Translations under genes and position numbers: made by a program
Notes under the pieces: generated by a model
What the model saw: the letters and a program-made list of their open reading frames with translations, nothing else
Databases searched by the model: none
Told to the model about the DNA's origin: nothing
Shown: positions 35,339-44,581 of the stretch, in pieces
How positions within the stretch are numbered: position 1 is the first letter of the stretch
Layout: each line of letters begins with the position of its first letter
Assembly (NCBI RefSeq): GCF_046773475.1
Contig: NZ_CP177239.1
Span: forward strand, 62,001 to 126,000
DNA from: Nitratireductor aquimarinus
GTDB taxonomy: Bacteria; Pseudomonadota; Alphaproteobacteria; Rhizobiales; Rhizobiaceae
DNA: 64,000 nucleotides
Direction of reading: 5' to 3'

Positions 35339-36692
35339 GCCTCTCACGCGCATTCTGACCGGCATCCTGCTCACCGCCTTCGCGGGCGGTTCCGCATTCG
35401 CCCAGACCACGCCCGACCCGCAGGCCGCACCGGACGGGACGCGCGTCGAGACACAGCCCGCCGGGCGTCACGTGGTCTATCTGCCGCAGATGCTGGCCGA
35501 GCTTTTCGGACCTGGAGCGGGCCGCGATGCGCCTGCACAGCCCGCCACACCCGGTGGCGGACCCTCGCCGACCCTTCCCGCACCCGCCGGGGCAGGAGCC
35601 TTTTCCCCGCCGGTCGCGCCGCAGCGCGCCATATCCGGGGCTTTCGTGCCCGACGAAGTGCTTGTCACGCTGGATGGCGATGAAGGCGTGGCGGCCGCCG
35701 TTGCCGCGCAGTTCGGGCTTGAACTGCGTTCCGCCCGTGCGTCCACGCTTCTGGGCCGCACCGTTGCGCGGTTTGGCATTCCCGATGGCCGCCCGGTGGG
35801 CTTCGTTCTTGCCCAGCTTGCCGGCGATGGCCGGCTGGCCGACCGTGTGCCCAACCATGTTTTCCAGCTTCAGCAGGCGGCGGGCGTGGTGAACTACGCC
35901 TTTGAACGCATTGCGCTCGATGCCGGTGCTGCAAGCGGCGAGAATGTGAGTGTGGCGGTCATCGACACCGCGCTCGACGGAGACCATCCGGCTCTGAGGG
36001 GGCGTGTGGCGGGCACGTTCGATGCGCTGCCCGACATGGAGGTGGCTGACCGGGATCACGGCACATCCATCTCCGGCCTGATCGCCGGCGGCGAGACCTT
36101 TCGCGGCATCGCGCCGGGCGTACGCCTACTTCATGCGCGCGCTTTCGAGAGCGGCGTGTCCAGCACGAATGTGCTGCTCGCCGCACTCGACTGGGCGGTG
36201 GAAGAGGGCGCGCAGATCGTGAATATGAGCTTTGTCGGGCCGGAAAACCCGCTCTTTTCCGCTGCCTGCAACAATGCGATGGCGCGTGGCGTCGTTCTGG
36301 TGGCTGCGGCCGGCAACAACGGACCGGGCGCGCCTTTCGGTTATCCGGCAGCCTATGAGGATGTGATCGCCGTGACCGCCACCGACGTTCACGACCGGCT
36401 GATGGGCCAGGCCAATCGCGGCCGCTACATCGACCTCTCCGCACCGGGCGTGAACGTTGTCGCGCCCATCCCCGGTGGTATGGATGTGGTGACGGGCACG
36501 TCTTTCGCCGCCGCGATCGTTTCCGGTGCGATTGCCAATCTCATGCATGCCGGCGAGGACGCCGCGCCCGAAGCGCTGGCCGAACTTCTGCGCACCACTG
36601 CGGTGGATCTGGGAGCGCCGGGCCGGGATGAAGAGTTCGGCGATGGTCTTCTGAATGCCAAGGCGGCCATGGCGGAGCGTACCGGCAATTAG
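35331..36692 (+). CDS. S8 family subtilisin-like serine protease
   Basis: 453 residues. Signal peptide MNRPLTRILTGILLTAFAGG cleaved near AFA-QT. A Pro/Ala-rich spacer and a propeptide-like segment (FVPDEVLVTLDGDEG to VPNHVFQLQQ) precede the catalytic domain. The catalytic triad is complete: D212 (VAVIDTALDGDHP), H243 (DHGTSISGLI) and S391 (TGTSFAAAIVSG), with the oxyanion Asn in AAAGNNGPG. Exported. It is the third gene of the sigma/anti-sigma operon, so it may be the product of the sigma regulon or cleave the anti-sigma factor or the secreted proteins divergently encoded. Its stop overlaps the stop of the convergent btuD by 3 bases. Confidence 0.93.
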   Translation: MNRPLTRILTGILLTAFAGGSAFAQTTPDPQAAPDGTRVETQPAGRHVVYLPQMLAELFGPGAGRDAPAQPATPGGGPSPTLPAPAGAGAFSPPVAPQRAISGAFVPDEVLVTLDGDEGVAAAVAAQFGLELRSARASTLLGRTVARFGIPDGRPVGFVLAQLAGDGRLADRVPNHVFQLQQAAGVVNYAFERIALDAGAASGENVSVAVIDTALDGDHPALRGRVAGTFDALPDMEVADRDHGTSISGLIAGGETFRGIAPGVRLLHARAFESGVSSTNVLLAALDWAVEEGAQIVNMSFVGPENPLFSAACNNAMARGVVLVAAAGNNGPGAPFGYPAAYEDVIAVTATDVHDRLMGQANRGRYIDLSAPGVNVVAPIPGGMDVVTGTSFAAAIVSGAIANLMHAGEDAAPEALAELLRTTAVDLGAPGRDEEFGDGLLNAKAAMAERTGN

Positions 36693-37477
36693 TCTCTGTT
36701 CTGACTTTTTGTGAGGCCGACGGGGGCGATGATGAGGCCATCTTCGTCGCGTGCGCGATGGGCCTTCACGCCATAGATCTCCGCCAGATGCGCTTCCGAA
36801 AGCACCGTTTCCGGTGTGCCGAAGGCTGCCAGCCTGCCCTTGTTCAGGAGCATGACCCGGTCGCACCAGCGCGCCGCCAGCGTCAGATCGTGGAGCGATA
36901 CCAGAACCGTGCGCCCTTCATTCTCTGCAAGCCGCTTCAGCGACTGCATGAGGGTGATCTGATGTGCCGGGTCGAGGCCGGAGGCCGGTTCGTCAGCGAT
37001 CAGCAGCGGGGTCTGCTGCGCAATGGCGCGCGCCATCAGTACACGCGCCTGCTCGCCGCCTGAAAGCTCGGTGGCGATCCGGTCGGCGAGCGGGGTCACA
37101 TCGGCCATCTCCATCGCGCGGGCGATGGCCGCTTCATCACCGGCATCCGGGCGGCGTCCGAAGGCGCGCCAGGGCAGGCGGCCCAGCGCCACCAGATCGC
37201 GCACGGTGAGACGCCAGCCAATAATGCGCTGTTGCGGCAGATAGGCGATAAGGCGCGCGCGTTCGGCCGGGCTGATCGCGGTGAGATCGTGCGCGCCGAG
37301 CCGCATCGCGCCTTCAGCCGGCAATTGCCCGGTCAGCGCACGCATCAGTGTGGACTTGCCTGCGCCATTGGGACCGAGCAGCCCGATCACCTGACCCGGT
37401 TCGATGTCGAAACCGACGCCCTCAAGCACCCGCCTGCCACCAAGCTTCACGCTGATATTGTCCGCCTGCAGCCTCAT
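36689..37477 (-). CDS. btuD: Vitamin B12 (cobalamin) ABC transporter ATP-binding protein
   Basis: 262 residues from ATG 37477. Walker A GLLGPNGAGKST, Q-loop YLPQQRIIGW, signature LSGGEQARVLMARAI, Walker B LLIADEPASGLDP, and the switch His in VLVSLHDLTLA: an intact ABC ATPase of the FecE/HmuV/BtuD group. The ATG shares one base with the permease stop (TGATG). The substrate is taken as cobalamin because the operon begins with a B12 riboswitch. Last gene of the operon. Confidence 0.9.
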   Translation of the reverse strand: MRLQADNISVKLGGRRVLEGVGFDIEPGQVIGLLGPNGAGKSTLMRALTGQLPAEGAMRLGAHDLTAISPAERARLIAYLPQQRIIGWRLTVRDLVALGRLPWRAFGRRPDAGDEAAIARAMEMADVTPLADRIATELSGGEQARVLMARAIAQQTPLLIADEPASGLDPAHQITLMQSLKRLAENEGRTVLVSLHDLTLAARWCDRVMLLNKGRLAAFGTPETVLSEAHLAEIYGVKAHRARDEDGLIIAPVGLTKSQNRD

Positions 37478-38457
37478 CACAGCATCTCCCGGCGGGCGCG
37501 GATCACGAGCCACAGGAAGAAGGGCGCGCCGATTAGCGCCGTCAGAACGCCGACATTCAGTTCGCCCGCCGGCAAAACGAGCCGGGCGGCAATGTCGGCA
37601 GCCAGAAGCAGCGCCGCGCCGCCGAGGCCTGCCGGAAGCAAGAGGCTGCTTGGCATGCGGTTCGTGAGCGGGCGGATCAGATGCGGCACCACGAGCCCGA
37701 TGAAGCCGATGGTGCCGGCCACCGCCGTCGCCGCTCCCACCGAAAGCGCCACACCGGCGACGATCAGGAAACGCGCGCGGCCCATATGAATGCCGAGATT
37801 GCCGGCAGCCTCTTCGCCGAGCGACAGCGCATCAATGGCGCGCGCCGAAAGCGCAATCAGCAGCCAGCCGGCGGCCATCAGCGGCAGGGCAAGCAGCACA
37901 TGCTCCATGGAGCGGTCCTTGAGCGAGCCCAGCAGCCAGAAGATGATTTCATAGGCGGCGAACGGATTGGGCGAGAGGTTGAGCACCAGAGAGGTCAGCG
38001 CGCCGGCAAGGCTCGATAGCGCGACGCCGGCCAGAATGAGTGTGAGCGTGGAGCCCTGACGCGCTGCAATGGCAAGCAGGATGAGCACGGCGGCAAGCGC
38101 ACCGATCAGCGCCCCGGCGGGCAGCGCGTAGAGCGAGCTTCCCGCAAGCCCCGAATAGAACACGGCGACCGCGCCGAGTGCGGCCATGGACGAAACGCCG
38201 ATCACGCCGGGTTCGGCGAGCGGGTTGCGCAAAAACCCTTGCAGAACCGCGCCTGAAAGGCCGAGTGAAAAGCCGATGGCAAGGCCGAGCAGGGCGCGCG
38301 GAAGGCGGATTTCGCGCATGATGATGGCGGCTGCTTCACCGCCGCCGGCGAAAAGCCCTGCAATGCTGTCTCCGATCCCAAGCGCAGCCGGCCCGACCAG
38401 CAGCGACAGGATGAAGAGCGCAAGGGCGAGCATTGCGAGCGAGATGGAGAGCTTCAT
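37477..38457 (-). CDS. btuC: Cobalamin ABC transporter permease (FecCD family)
   Basis: 326 residues with about ten hydrophobic helices. FecCD-family signatures include LPRALLGLAIGFSLGLSGAVLQGFLRNPLAEPGVIGVSS, LLGSLKDRSMEH and AGTIGFIGLVVPHLIRPLTN (the ATPase-coupling loop). Pairs with BtuD and a periplasmic binding protein in the inner membrane. It overlaps the binding-protein gene by 4 bases and its stop shares a base with the ATPase start. Confidence 0.92.
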   Translation of the reverse strand: MKLSISLAMLALALFILSLLVGPAALGIGDSIAGLFAGGGEAAAIIMREIRLPRALLGLAIGFSLGLSGAVLQGFLRNPLAEPGVIGVSSMAALGAVAVFYSGLAGSSLYALPAGALIGALAAVLILLAIAARQGSTLTLILAGVALSSLAGALTSLVLNLSPNPFAAYEIIFWLLGSLKDRSMEHVLLALPLMAAGWLLIALSARAIDALSLGEEAAGNLGIHMGRARFLIVAGVALSVGAATAVAGTIGFIGLVVPHLIRPLTNRMPSSLLLPAGLGGAALLLAADIAARLVLPAGELNVGVLTALIGAPFFLWLVIRARREML

Positions 38458-39323
38458 TGCGTGGCGTCCTGCGGGCAGGGCGCGATTTCGGCGCGCAGGC
38501 TTGCCAGCGCGCGCACGGCTTCAATCACGGCGGGCGACCCGCAGGACCATGCGCCTGCAGGCACGAATGCGCCGATGCGCGTGTCGGGCAGCGCGGCAAT
38601 TGCCGGATGGCGCGGCACATGTTCGCCAAGGGTGGGCGCGCCCTCTGACGCGCTGGTGACGATGACGTCGGGCCGGGCGGCGATGACCTGTTCGAGCGGG
38701 AAGGGCGCAACGCCCACCAGTCCGAGATCAGCCGCGAGATTGGCAAAGCCCGCCGCCTGCATAACGGAATCGGCCAGCGTTCCGCTGCCAAGCGCGACCC
38801 CGTTCTGATCATAGGCGATCATGGTGGGGCGCATGTCGCACTGGCTTTTTGCGATGGCATCAAGCTCCTGCGAAAAATCCTCGGCCAGCTTCTCGGCCCG
38901 CGCTTCCTGACCGAGAAGCGCGCCCATGCGGCGGATTTCTCCCGGAATGGTGTCGAGCGTCTGCACGAAGGAAAACTCCTCGACCCTGAAGCCGAGCCTC
39001 TTCAGAAGCGCGGTCGTGTTGTGCAGCGAGTAGGTGCCGGTCACCACGAGGTCCGGTTTTTCCAGAAACACTTCTTCGGCAAGACCGCGATTGACCGGAA
39101 AATCCTGCGCCTTCTCATGCAGCATGGAAAGGTCCGGCTCGCGGGCAAGGAAGGAAACCGAGATCAGCTGTTCCGGTTCGGCAAGCGTCATGGCGAGCTG
39201 ATCGGTGCACAGATTGAGCGACATCACCCGCTCGGGCGCAGCTGAAACCGGCGCACTGAGAAGCGCGCCGGCCAGAAATGTCAGGCCGGAAAGGCGGGAG
39301 AGGCGTTTCCGGCGCTCACGCAT
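38454..39323 (-). CDS. btuF: Cobalamin ABC transporter substrate-binding protein
   Basis: 289 residues from ATG 39323. Signal peptide ending near SAA-PE, then MSLNLCTDQLAMTLAEPEQLISVSFL, KPDLVVTGTYSLHNTTALLKRLGF and ARPDVIVTSASEG: a two-lobed class III (BtuF/FhuD) periplasmic binding protein with the connecting helix. The start ATG shares a base with the receptor stop codon (TGATG). Substrate assigned from the riboswitch and operon. Confidence 0.9.
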   Translation of the reverse strand: MRERRKRLSRLSGLTFLAGALLSAPVSAAPERVMSLNLCTDQLAMTLAEPEQLISVSFLAREPDLSMLHEKAQDFPVNRGLAEEVFLEKPDLVVTGTYSLHNTTALLKRLGFRVEEFSFVQTLDTIPGEIRRMGALLGQEARAEKLAEDFSQELDAIAKSQCDMRPTMIAYDQNGVALGSGTLADSVMQAAGFANLAADLGLVGVAPFPLEQVIAARPDVIVTSASEGAPTLGEHVPRHPAIAALPDTRIGAFVPAGAWSCGSPAVIEAVRALASLRAEIAPCPQDATQ

Positions 39324-41185
39324 CAGGGCGCGAACTTTGCCTGGAACCCGGCGAACACCGAGAAGCCGGGCGTGTTGTAGCCGCGCACCGTCTGATAATC
39401 CTGATCGAGCAGGTTCTCCGCGCGCACATAGAGCTCGGTGTCCTCGGTCGGCTTGTAGGCCACCTTGGCGTTGACCAGCAGGTAATCGTCCAGCTTGAAA
39501 TTGCCCGTGTCCACCGTGTCGATGGCCGCCTTGGCCGAGGCCGAAATGGTCCATTTCTCGGCAGGCCGAATACTGGCGACCAGCCCGATCTCGTGGCGCG
39601 GCACGCGCGGCAGCCGTGCATCGTTCTGATCCACCGAATGCGTGTAGGTGTAGGCTCCGGTGAGGTCGAACCAGTCGGTCGCGGCATAGCTGAGCGAGGC
39701 CTCGACACCGCGCATGCGCGACGTGCCGGGGATCTGGTCATACTGGGTCGTGTAACCGATCAGATCGTCGATCTCGAGCTGGAAATAGGTGATGTCGGCG
39801 ATTGCCCTGTCGTTCCAGAAACGCTGCTCCACGCCAATGTCGAAACCGAAGCTGGTTTCAGGTCGCAGATTGGGGGTTGCCCCGAACGGACCGAAAAGCT
39901 CGTTGAGGCTGGGTGCACGGAAGCCGGTTCCCACCGAGCCGTGCAGACGCGTTCCGGTCGCATCGATGAGATAGGAGGCGGTTGCCCGGTATGTGGTGTG
40001 CCCGCCGAATTCGCTGTGCTCGTCCTGCCTGAGGCCGGCTGTCAGCGTCAGGTTTTCAACCGGCGTGGCAATGGCCTCGCCCCAGACGCCTGCGATCCAG
40101 AAATCGGAATCGATCTGGGGGTTGAACATGCCGGCGGGAAAGACTGCGCTCTGACGTTCGTAATCCGCGCCACCCTGAACCGTCAGCCATTCATTGACGT
40201 CGAATGCGCCCAGATAATCGGCCTTGTAGCGGCGACCGTCATAAGAGCCGTCGAACGCGGTGCCGGTGATGGAGCGTTCCAGGTCGAAGGCCTGCACGGA
40301 AACCGTGTTGCGGAAGCGGCCGTCCATCAGGTCGAGATTGAAGCCGGCCCGGCCGGCCAGCTGTTTGCTGTGGTTGGTCGCCGTCAGATTGTCGCTCGGC
40401 AGAATGGTGCCGAAGCCCTGATTGTCGAACTCGGCTTCCGCGTCGATGTAGAGCGCCGAGCCGAATACGGAGAACACGTCGGAAAATGCATGCTCGGCAT
40501 TCACGTCGAAGGTGACGTTCTCATAGCCATCGCGCTCCGTGCCCGTAGCCGCAGCCGAAATGCCGTCGGTGCGGTAGCCGGTTGCGTTGATGGAGAGTTT
40601 CGACTGTTCGTTCGCCGCCCTGAAGCCGTAGGAGCCGCCGACCGTGCCGTGCGAGCCGCCTTCGCCCTGAATGATATGGGCGATGCCCGGTTCGATGTCG
40701 CCCAGCGTCGACAGGCTGATCACACCGGCAATCGCATCGGAGCCGTAAAGCGTGCTCTGCGATCCCTTCAGCACTTCGATGCTCTGCAGGCCGCCCGACA
40801 GAAGATACTGGTAGGACGTCTGCACCTGCGGGCTGGTCGGATCGGAAATGTCGATGCCGTTATAGAGCGTCTTCACATAGCGGCGCGGCGCGCCGCGGAT
40901 CGAAAGGCTGCCCTCTGCGCCAACGCCACCCGGCGATGAGAGGCTCACACCCGGCAGCAGGTCGAGATACTCGACGGCCAGCGGCAGGGACTGTTCCTCG
41001 ATCTCTTCACGACCCACCACGTTCACCGTCGACCCCACGGTGGAGGCCTCTGCCGGTGTGCGGTTGGGCGTGATGACCAGTTTTTCAAGCACATAGTCTT
41101 CTGCGCCCGCCATGGTGGCTGAAAGGCCCGTCAGCAACGCCGAAGCGCTGAGCAGGAGCCGGGTGCGATAACGTCTGGATGGCAT
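39323..41185 (-). CDS. btuB: TonB-dependent outer-membrane vitamin B12 receptor
   Basis: 620 residues from ATG 41185. Signal peptide cleaved near AGA-ED. TonB box-like LEKLVITPNRT, a plug domain with YLDLLPGVSLSSPGGVGAEGSLSIRGAP and VLKGSQSTLYGSDAIAGVISL, then a beta-barrel ending in SVFAGFQAKFAP with a C-terminal aromatic-containing strand. Closest in layout to BtuB (about 600 residues). A cobalamin riboswitch about 140 bases upstream of the start controls it, which settles the substrate better than similarity alone. Confidence 0.94.
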   Translation of the reverse strand: MPSRRYRTRLLLSASALLTGLSATMAGAEDYVLEKLVITPNRTPAEASTVGSTVNVVGREEIEEQSLPLAVEYLDLLPGVSLSSPGGVGAEGSLSIRGAPRRYVKTLYNGIDISDPTSPQVQTSYQYLLSGGLQSIEVLKGSQSTLYGSDAIAGVISLSTLGDIEPGIAHIIQGEGGSHGTVGGSYGFRAANEQSKLSINATGYRTDGISAAATGTERDGYENVTFDVNAEHAFSDVFSVFGSALYIDAEAEFDNQGFGTILPSDNLTATNHSKQLAGRAGFNLDLMDGRFRNTVSVQAFDLERSITGTAFDGSYDGRRYKADYLGAFDVNEWLTVQGGADYERQSAVFPAGMFNPQIDSDFWIAGVWGEAIATPVENLTLTAGLRQDEHSEFGGHTTYRATASYLIDATGTRLHGSVGTGFRAPSLNELFGPFGATPNLRPETSFGFDIGVEQRFWNDRAIADITYFQLEIDDLIGYTTQYDQIPGTSRMRGVEASLSYAATDWFDLTGAYTYTHSVDQNDARLPRVPRHEIGLVASIRPAEKWTISASAKAAIDTVDTGNFKLDDYLLVNAKVAYKPTEDTELYVRAENLLDQDYQTVRGYNTPGFSVFAGFQAKFAP

Positions 41186-41325
41186 GCGTGCTCTCCATGA
41201 GAATGCTGCTTCTTTTGCTGGAGAGCGATGGCTGTCTGAATCTGTCCCCCGCCAGCGATGACATTTCGTCACCACTGCGAGATCCACAGCCCCGGAAGCG
41301 TCCCGCATCCGGTCGGTGACGGCTC
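41186..41325 (-). other. btuB leader between riboswitch and start codon
   Basis: About 140 bases after the riboswitch core, including a GAGAGCACGCATG start context and pairs such as GGAGAGC. Probably the expression platform that hides or exposes the btuB ribosome site; I could not fold it by hand with confidence. Confidence 0.4.
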
Positions 41326-41504
41326 AAGGCAGGTTTCCTGGCTCGCGCTTCATCGGCTTCCTCGCCTTCCCGGGGCATTGCACCCAGTGGCATAGGAGGA
41401 GCCTCGGCGCTCACAGTTGCGGGAGCAGCCACGGCTGCGGCCTGATCATGCAGGGCCGTTCCGTGTTCCCTTTTCCCCGGCATGCGAGTGCCTGCCGGAG
41501 CACC
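41326..41504 (-). ncRNA. Cobalamin (adenosylcobalamin) riboswitch
   Basis: On the minus strand the element runs GGTGCTCCGG ... AAAAGGGAACACGG ... CCCGCAACTGTGAGC ... TATGCCACTGGGT ... CCCCGGGAAGGCGAGGA ... GCGAGCCAGGAAACCTGCCT. The GGTGC start, the GCCACTG J6/3 motif, the GGGAAGGC arm and the B12 box (AGCCAGGAAACCTGCC, about 41328-41344 on the plus strand) occur in the expected order and spacing. It stands in front of btuB-F-C-D. Confidence 0.95.
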
Positions 41505-41798
41505 TCAAGCGAACAAAATTCGCTTACCAACTGGCTCCGGCAGCGTCAATTGCGGCCTGTGGGACGGCTGTTCCACCCATAACGGTGCAGGTGGCGGGTA
41601 TTGTCAGTACAGGTTTCGGAAATTGTTGCGAAATCGGCTCTATTTGTCAGTTTTGCGGCTCATTTGTCGCAAACTCGTCATTTCAACGGTCGAAAAACCT
41701 GCAAAACTTACCATTGGCCCCGGTCGTTTTTTGACATCGCTGGCGCGATGGGAAATGCTGAACACAAACTGATAACGGCAAGAAATGGGAGTGCGTCG

Positions 41799-43451
41799 AT
41801 GACGTTTTTCAAGAGCAATGGCGAGAAAGTGCCAGCCCGCGTCGCCGAAATGGCGAACGAAGCGCGCGTCGGAAAAATGGACAGACGTGAGTTCCTGGCG
41901 CTCGCAAGCGCACTCGGCGCATCGACAGCCGCCGCCTACGGCATGCTCGGCCTTGCCGCGCCCACACATGCGCTCGCTCAGGAGCCCAAGATGGGCGGCA
42001 CGCTGCGTGTGGCCATGTTCATCAAGGATCCGAAAGACCCGCGCACGGCCGACTGGTCCGAGATCGCGAACGCCATGCGCCAGACGCTTGAGCCGCTGGT
42101 GAAATACACGCGCGACTTCACCTTTGAGGGCCGGCTTCTGGAGAGCTGGGAGGTCAACGAAGACGCCACCGAGTACATTCTCCACGTGCGTCCGGGCGTG
42201 ACCTGGAACAATGGCGACGCCTTTACCGCAGACGATGTGATCTACAACTTCAACCGCTGGTGCGATCAGACGGTGGAGGGCAACTCCATGCCCGCCCGCA
42301 TGGCCGCACTCATCGATCCGGAGACCAAGAAGGCGCGCGAAGGCGCGATCGAGAAGGTCGACGACATGACGGTGAAGCTCAACCTGTCAGCCCCTGACAT
42401 TTCCATCATTCCCGGCATGGCCGACTATCCGGGCCTGATCGTGCATCCGAGCTTTGATGAGACGGGCCGTGATTTCATCGCCAATCCCATCGGCACCGGT
42501 CCCTTCGAACTCGTTTCATACGAAGTGGGCAACCGCGTCGAGCTGAAGAAGCGCGAAGACGGCAAGTGGTGGGGCGGCGAGGCCTATCTCGATGGCATCG
42601 AGTTCATCGATTACGGCACCGATCCATCGGCCATGGTAAGCGCCTTCGAATCCGGCGAGATCCACACCAATTACGAGACCACCGCCGATTTCGTGGACAT
42701 TCTCGACGCCATTGGCCTGGTCAAGTCCGAGGTCACCACGGCAACGACGATTGTGGCCCGCACCAATGTCAACAACAAGCCGTATGACGATGAGCGGGTG
42801 CGCCGCGCGCTGCAGATGGCCGTGGACAACGCCACAGTTCTGGCGCTTGGCTACGACAATGCCGGCGAGGTGGCCGAGAACCACCATGTTTGCCCGATCC
42901 ATCCCGAATATGCGGAGCTGCCCAAGATCGAGCGCAATGTGGACGCGGCCAAGGCGCTGATGGAAGAGGCCGGCCAGATGGAGCATGAGCACGAGCTGAT
43001 CTCGGTCGACGAGGACTGGCACAAGAACACCGGCGACGCCATTGCCGCGCAGCTTCGCGAGGCGGGTTTCAAGGTCAAACGCACCGTTCTGCCGGGCTCG
43101 ACCTTCTGGAACGACTGGACGAAATACCCGCTGTCCATGACCAACTGGAACATGCGCCCGCTCGGCATTCAGGTGGTCGCGCTCGCTTATCGCACAGGCG
43201 AGGCGTGGAACGAGTCCGCCTATTCCAATCCCGAACTCGACAAGCTGATCGAACAGGCGCTGGCCATTCCGGACCCCGACAGCCGCCGCGAGGTGATGAA
43301 GCAGATCGAAGAGATCCTTCAGGGCTCCGGCATCATCATCCAGCCCTATTGGCGCAAACTCTACAATCACTCCGTGGAGACCGTGATGAACCACGGCATG
43401 CACCAGACCTTCGAGATCGACCTGGAAAAGGTCTGGCTCGACGAGGGCTGA
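41799..43451 (+). CDS. Peptide-type ABC transporter substrate-binding protein, Tat exported
   Basis: 550 residues from ATG 41799 (GGGAG upstream). A twin-arginine motif (MDRREFLALASALGAS, Arg29-Arg30) leads into a hydrophobic segment and a probable cut at ALA-QE. The mature part is a family 5 (DppA/OppA) solute-binding protein: MGGTLRVAMFIKDPKDPR, YILHVRPGVTWNNGDAFTADDVIYNFNRW (class signature), and a long C-terminal lobe ending EIDLEKVWLDEG. The N-terminal 27 residues precede the Tat motif, which is longer than usual. First gene of a four-gene operon; substrate could be a di-/oligopeptide, opine or other amine. Confidence 0.93.
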   Translation: MTFFKSNGEKVPARVAEMANEARVGKMDRREFLALASALGASTAAAYGMLGLAAPTHALAQEPKMGGTLRVAMFIKDPKDPRTADWSEIANAMRQTLEPLVKYTRDFTFEGRLLESWEVNEDATEYILHVRPGVTWNNGDAFTADDVIYNFNRWCDQTVEGNSMPARMAALIDPETKKAREGAIEKVDDMTVKLNLSAPDISIIPGMADYPGLIVHPSFDETGRDFIANPIGTGPFELVSYEVGNRVELKKREDGKWWGGEAYLDGIEFIDYGTDPSAMVSAFESGEIHTNYETTADFVDILDAIGLVKSEVTTATTIVARTNVNNKPYDDERVRRALQMAVDNATVLALGYDNAGEVAENHHVCPIHPEYAELPKIERNVDAAKALMEEAGQMEHEHELISVDEDWHKNTGDAIAAQLREAGFKVKRTVLPGSTFWNDWTKYPLSMTNWNMRPLGIQVVALAYRTGEAWNESAYSNPELDKLIEQALAIPDPDSRREVMKQIEEILQGSGIIIQPYWRKLYNHSVETVMNHGMHQTFEIDLEKVWLDEG

Positions 43452-43531
43452 GACCCGGAACAGGGGGCCGCACGGGCCCCCATTGCGCAGGCAACCAACA
43501 ACAACCTCCGTAAACGGGGGAAGGGGAAACC

Positions 43532-44569
43532 GTGCTTGGATTTATTCTGAGACGTATGGGCGTCATGGCATTGACGATGCTGTGCCTGACCCTTGTCGTG
43601 TTCTTTCTGGTCAATCTGGAGCCCAATCTCAAAAAGCTAGCGATCAGCCAGCTCGACATGCGCTCCTCGGCTGAAGAGCTCGAAAGCTGGCTTGAGAAGA
43701 ACGGCTACCGGCAGAATTTTTTTGTGCGCTATGGCCAATGGCTCGGCGTCGTCCAGAAACAGCCCAACATCGACCCCGAAACGGGCGTCGCCACGCCACG
43801 GTTTTCCTATTGCGACGAACCCGCCGAGCCCTATTACGGCGGCATTTTGCAGGGTGATTTCGGCTGCTCCACCAAGTTCAAGGTGCCGGTGGCCGAAAAG
43901 CTCTTTCCGGCTCTGGGCGCCACCGGCATCCTCATGTTCTGGGTGATGGTGGTGATGGTGCCCGTCGCGCTCCTGATCGGCGTTCTGGCCGGAATGCGGG
44001 AGGGCAGCCGCACTGACCGCACCCTTTCGGTCGCCTCCATCGCCACCACGGCGACGCCCGAATATGTGTCGGGCGTGATCTTCGCCGTCATCTTCGCTTC
44101 CTGGCTCGGCTGGCTCAACGGCTCCGCCGCCACCGCCACGCGGCAGGGCATTTCGTTTTACAATTTCACCCTGCCGGTCATGACCATGGCGATCTACGGC
44201 ATCGGCTATATCGCGCGCATGACGCGGGCCTCGATGGTCGAGGTGATGACGCAGCAATACATCCGTACGGCGCGCCTCAAGGGGCTCGGCTTCCGCACCG
44301 TCGTGCTCAAACACGCGCTGCGCAATGCGCTGATCGCACCGTTCACGGTCATCATGCTCCAGTTCCCCTGGCTTTTGACCGGCGTGGTCATCGTCGAGGT
44401 GATGTTCCGGTATCAGGGGTTTGGCTTCACGCTGGTGGAGGCGGCGAGCAACAACGATATCGACCTGTTGCTCGGCTGCTCGCTGGTCTCGGTTTTCGTG
44501 GTTTTGTCGACGCAGCTCATTTCCGATGTCGGCTATGCCTATCTCAATCCGCGCATCCGCGTGCAGTAG
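43532..44569 (+). CDS. Peptide-type ABC transporter permease (DppB-like)
   Basis: 345 residues from a GTG start preceded by GGGGAAGGGGAAACC. The N-terminal helix MGVMALTMLCLTLVVFFLVN is followed by a periplasmic loop longer than usual (residues about 35-115), then the BPD_transp_1 domain with the EAA-like loop TARLKGLGFRTVVLKHALRNALIAPFTV. Inner-membrane partner of the next gene. The extended N-terminal periplasmic part includes CDEPAEPYYGGILQGDFGCS. Confidence 0.92.
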   Translation: MLGFILRRMGVMALTMLCLTLVVFFLVNLEPNLKKLAISQLDMRSSAEELESWLEKNGYRQNFFVRYGQWLGVVQKQPNIDPETGVATPRFSYCDEPAEPYYGGILQGDFGCSTKFKVPVAEKLFPALGATGILMFWVMVVMVPVALLIGVLAGMREGSRTDRTLSVASIATTATPEYVSGVIFAVIFASWLGWLNGSAATATRQGISFYNFTLPVMTMAIYGIGYIARMTRASMVEVMTQQYIRTARLKGLGFRTVVLKHALRNALIAPFTVIMLQFPWLLTGVVIVEVMFRYQGFGFTLVEAASNNDIDLLLGCSLVSVFVVLSTQLISDVGYAYLNPRIRVQ

Positions 44570-44581
44570 GGAGGACGCGCG

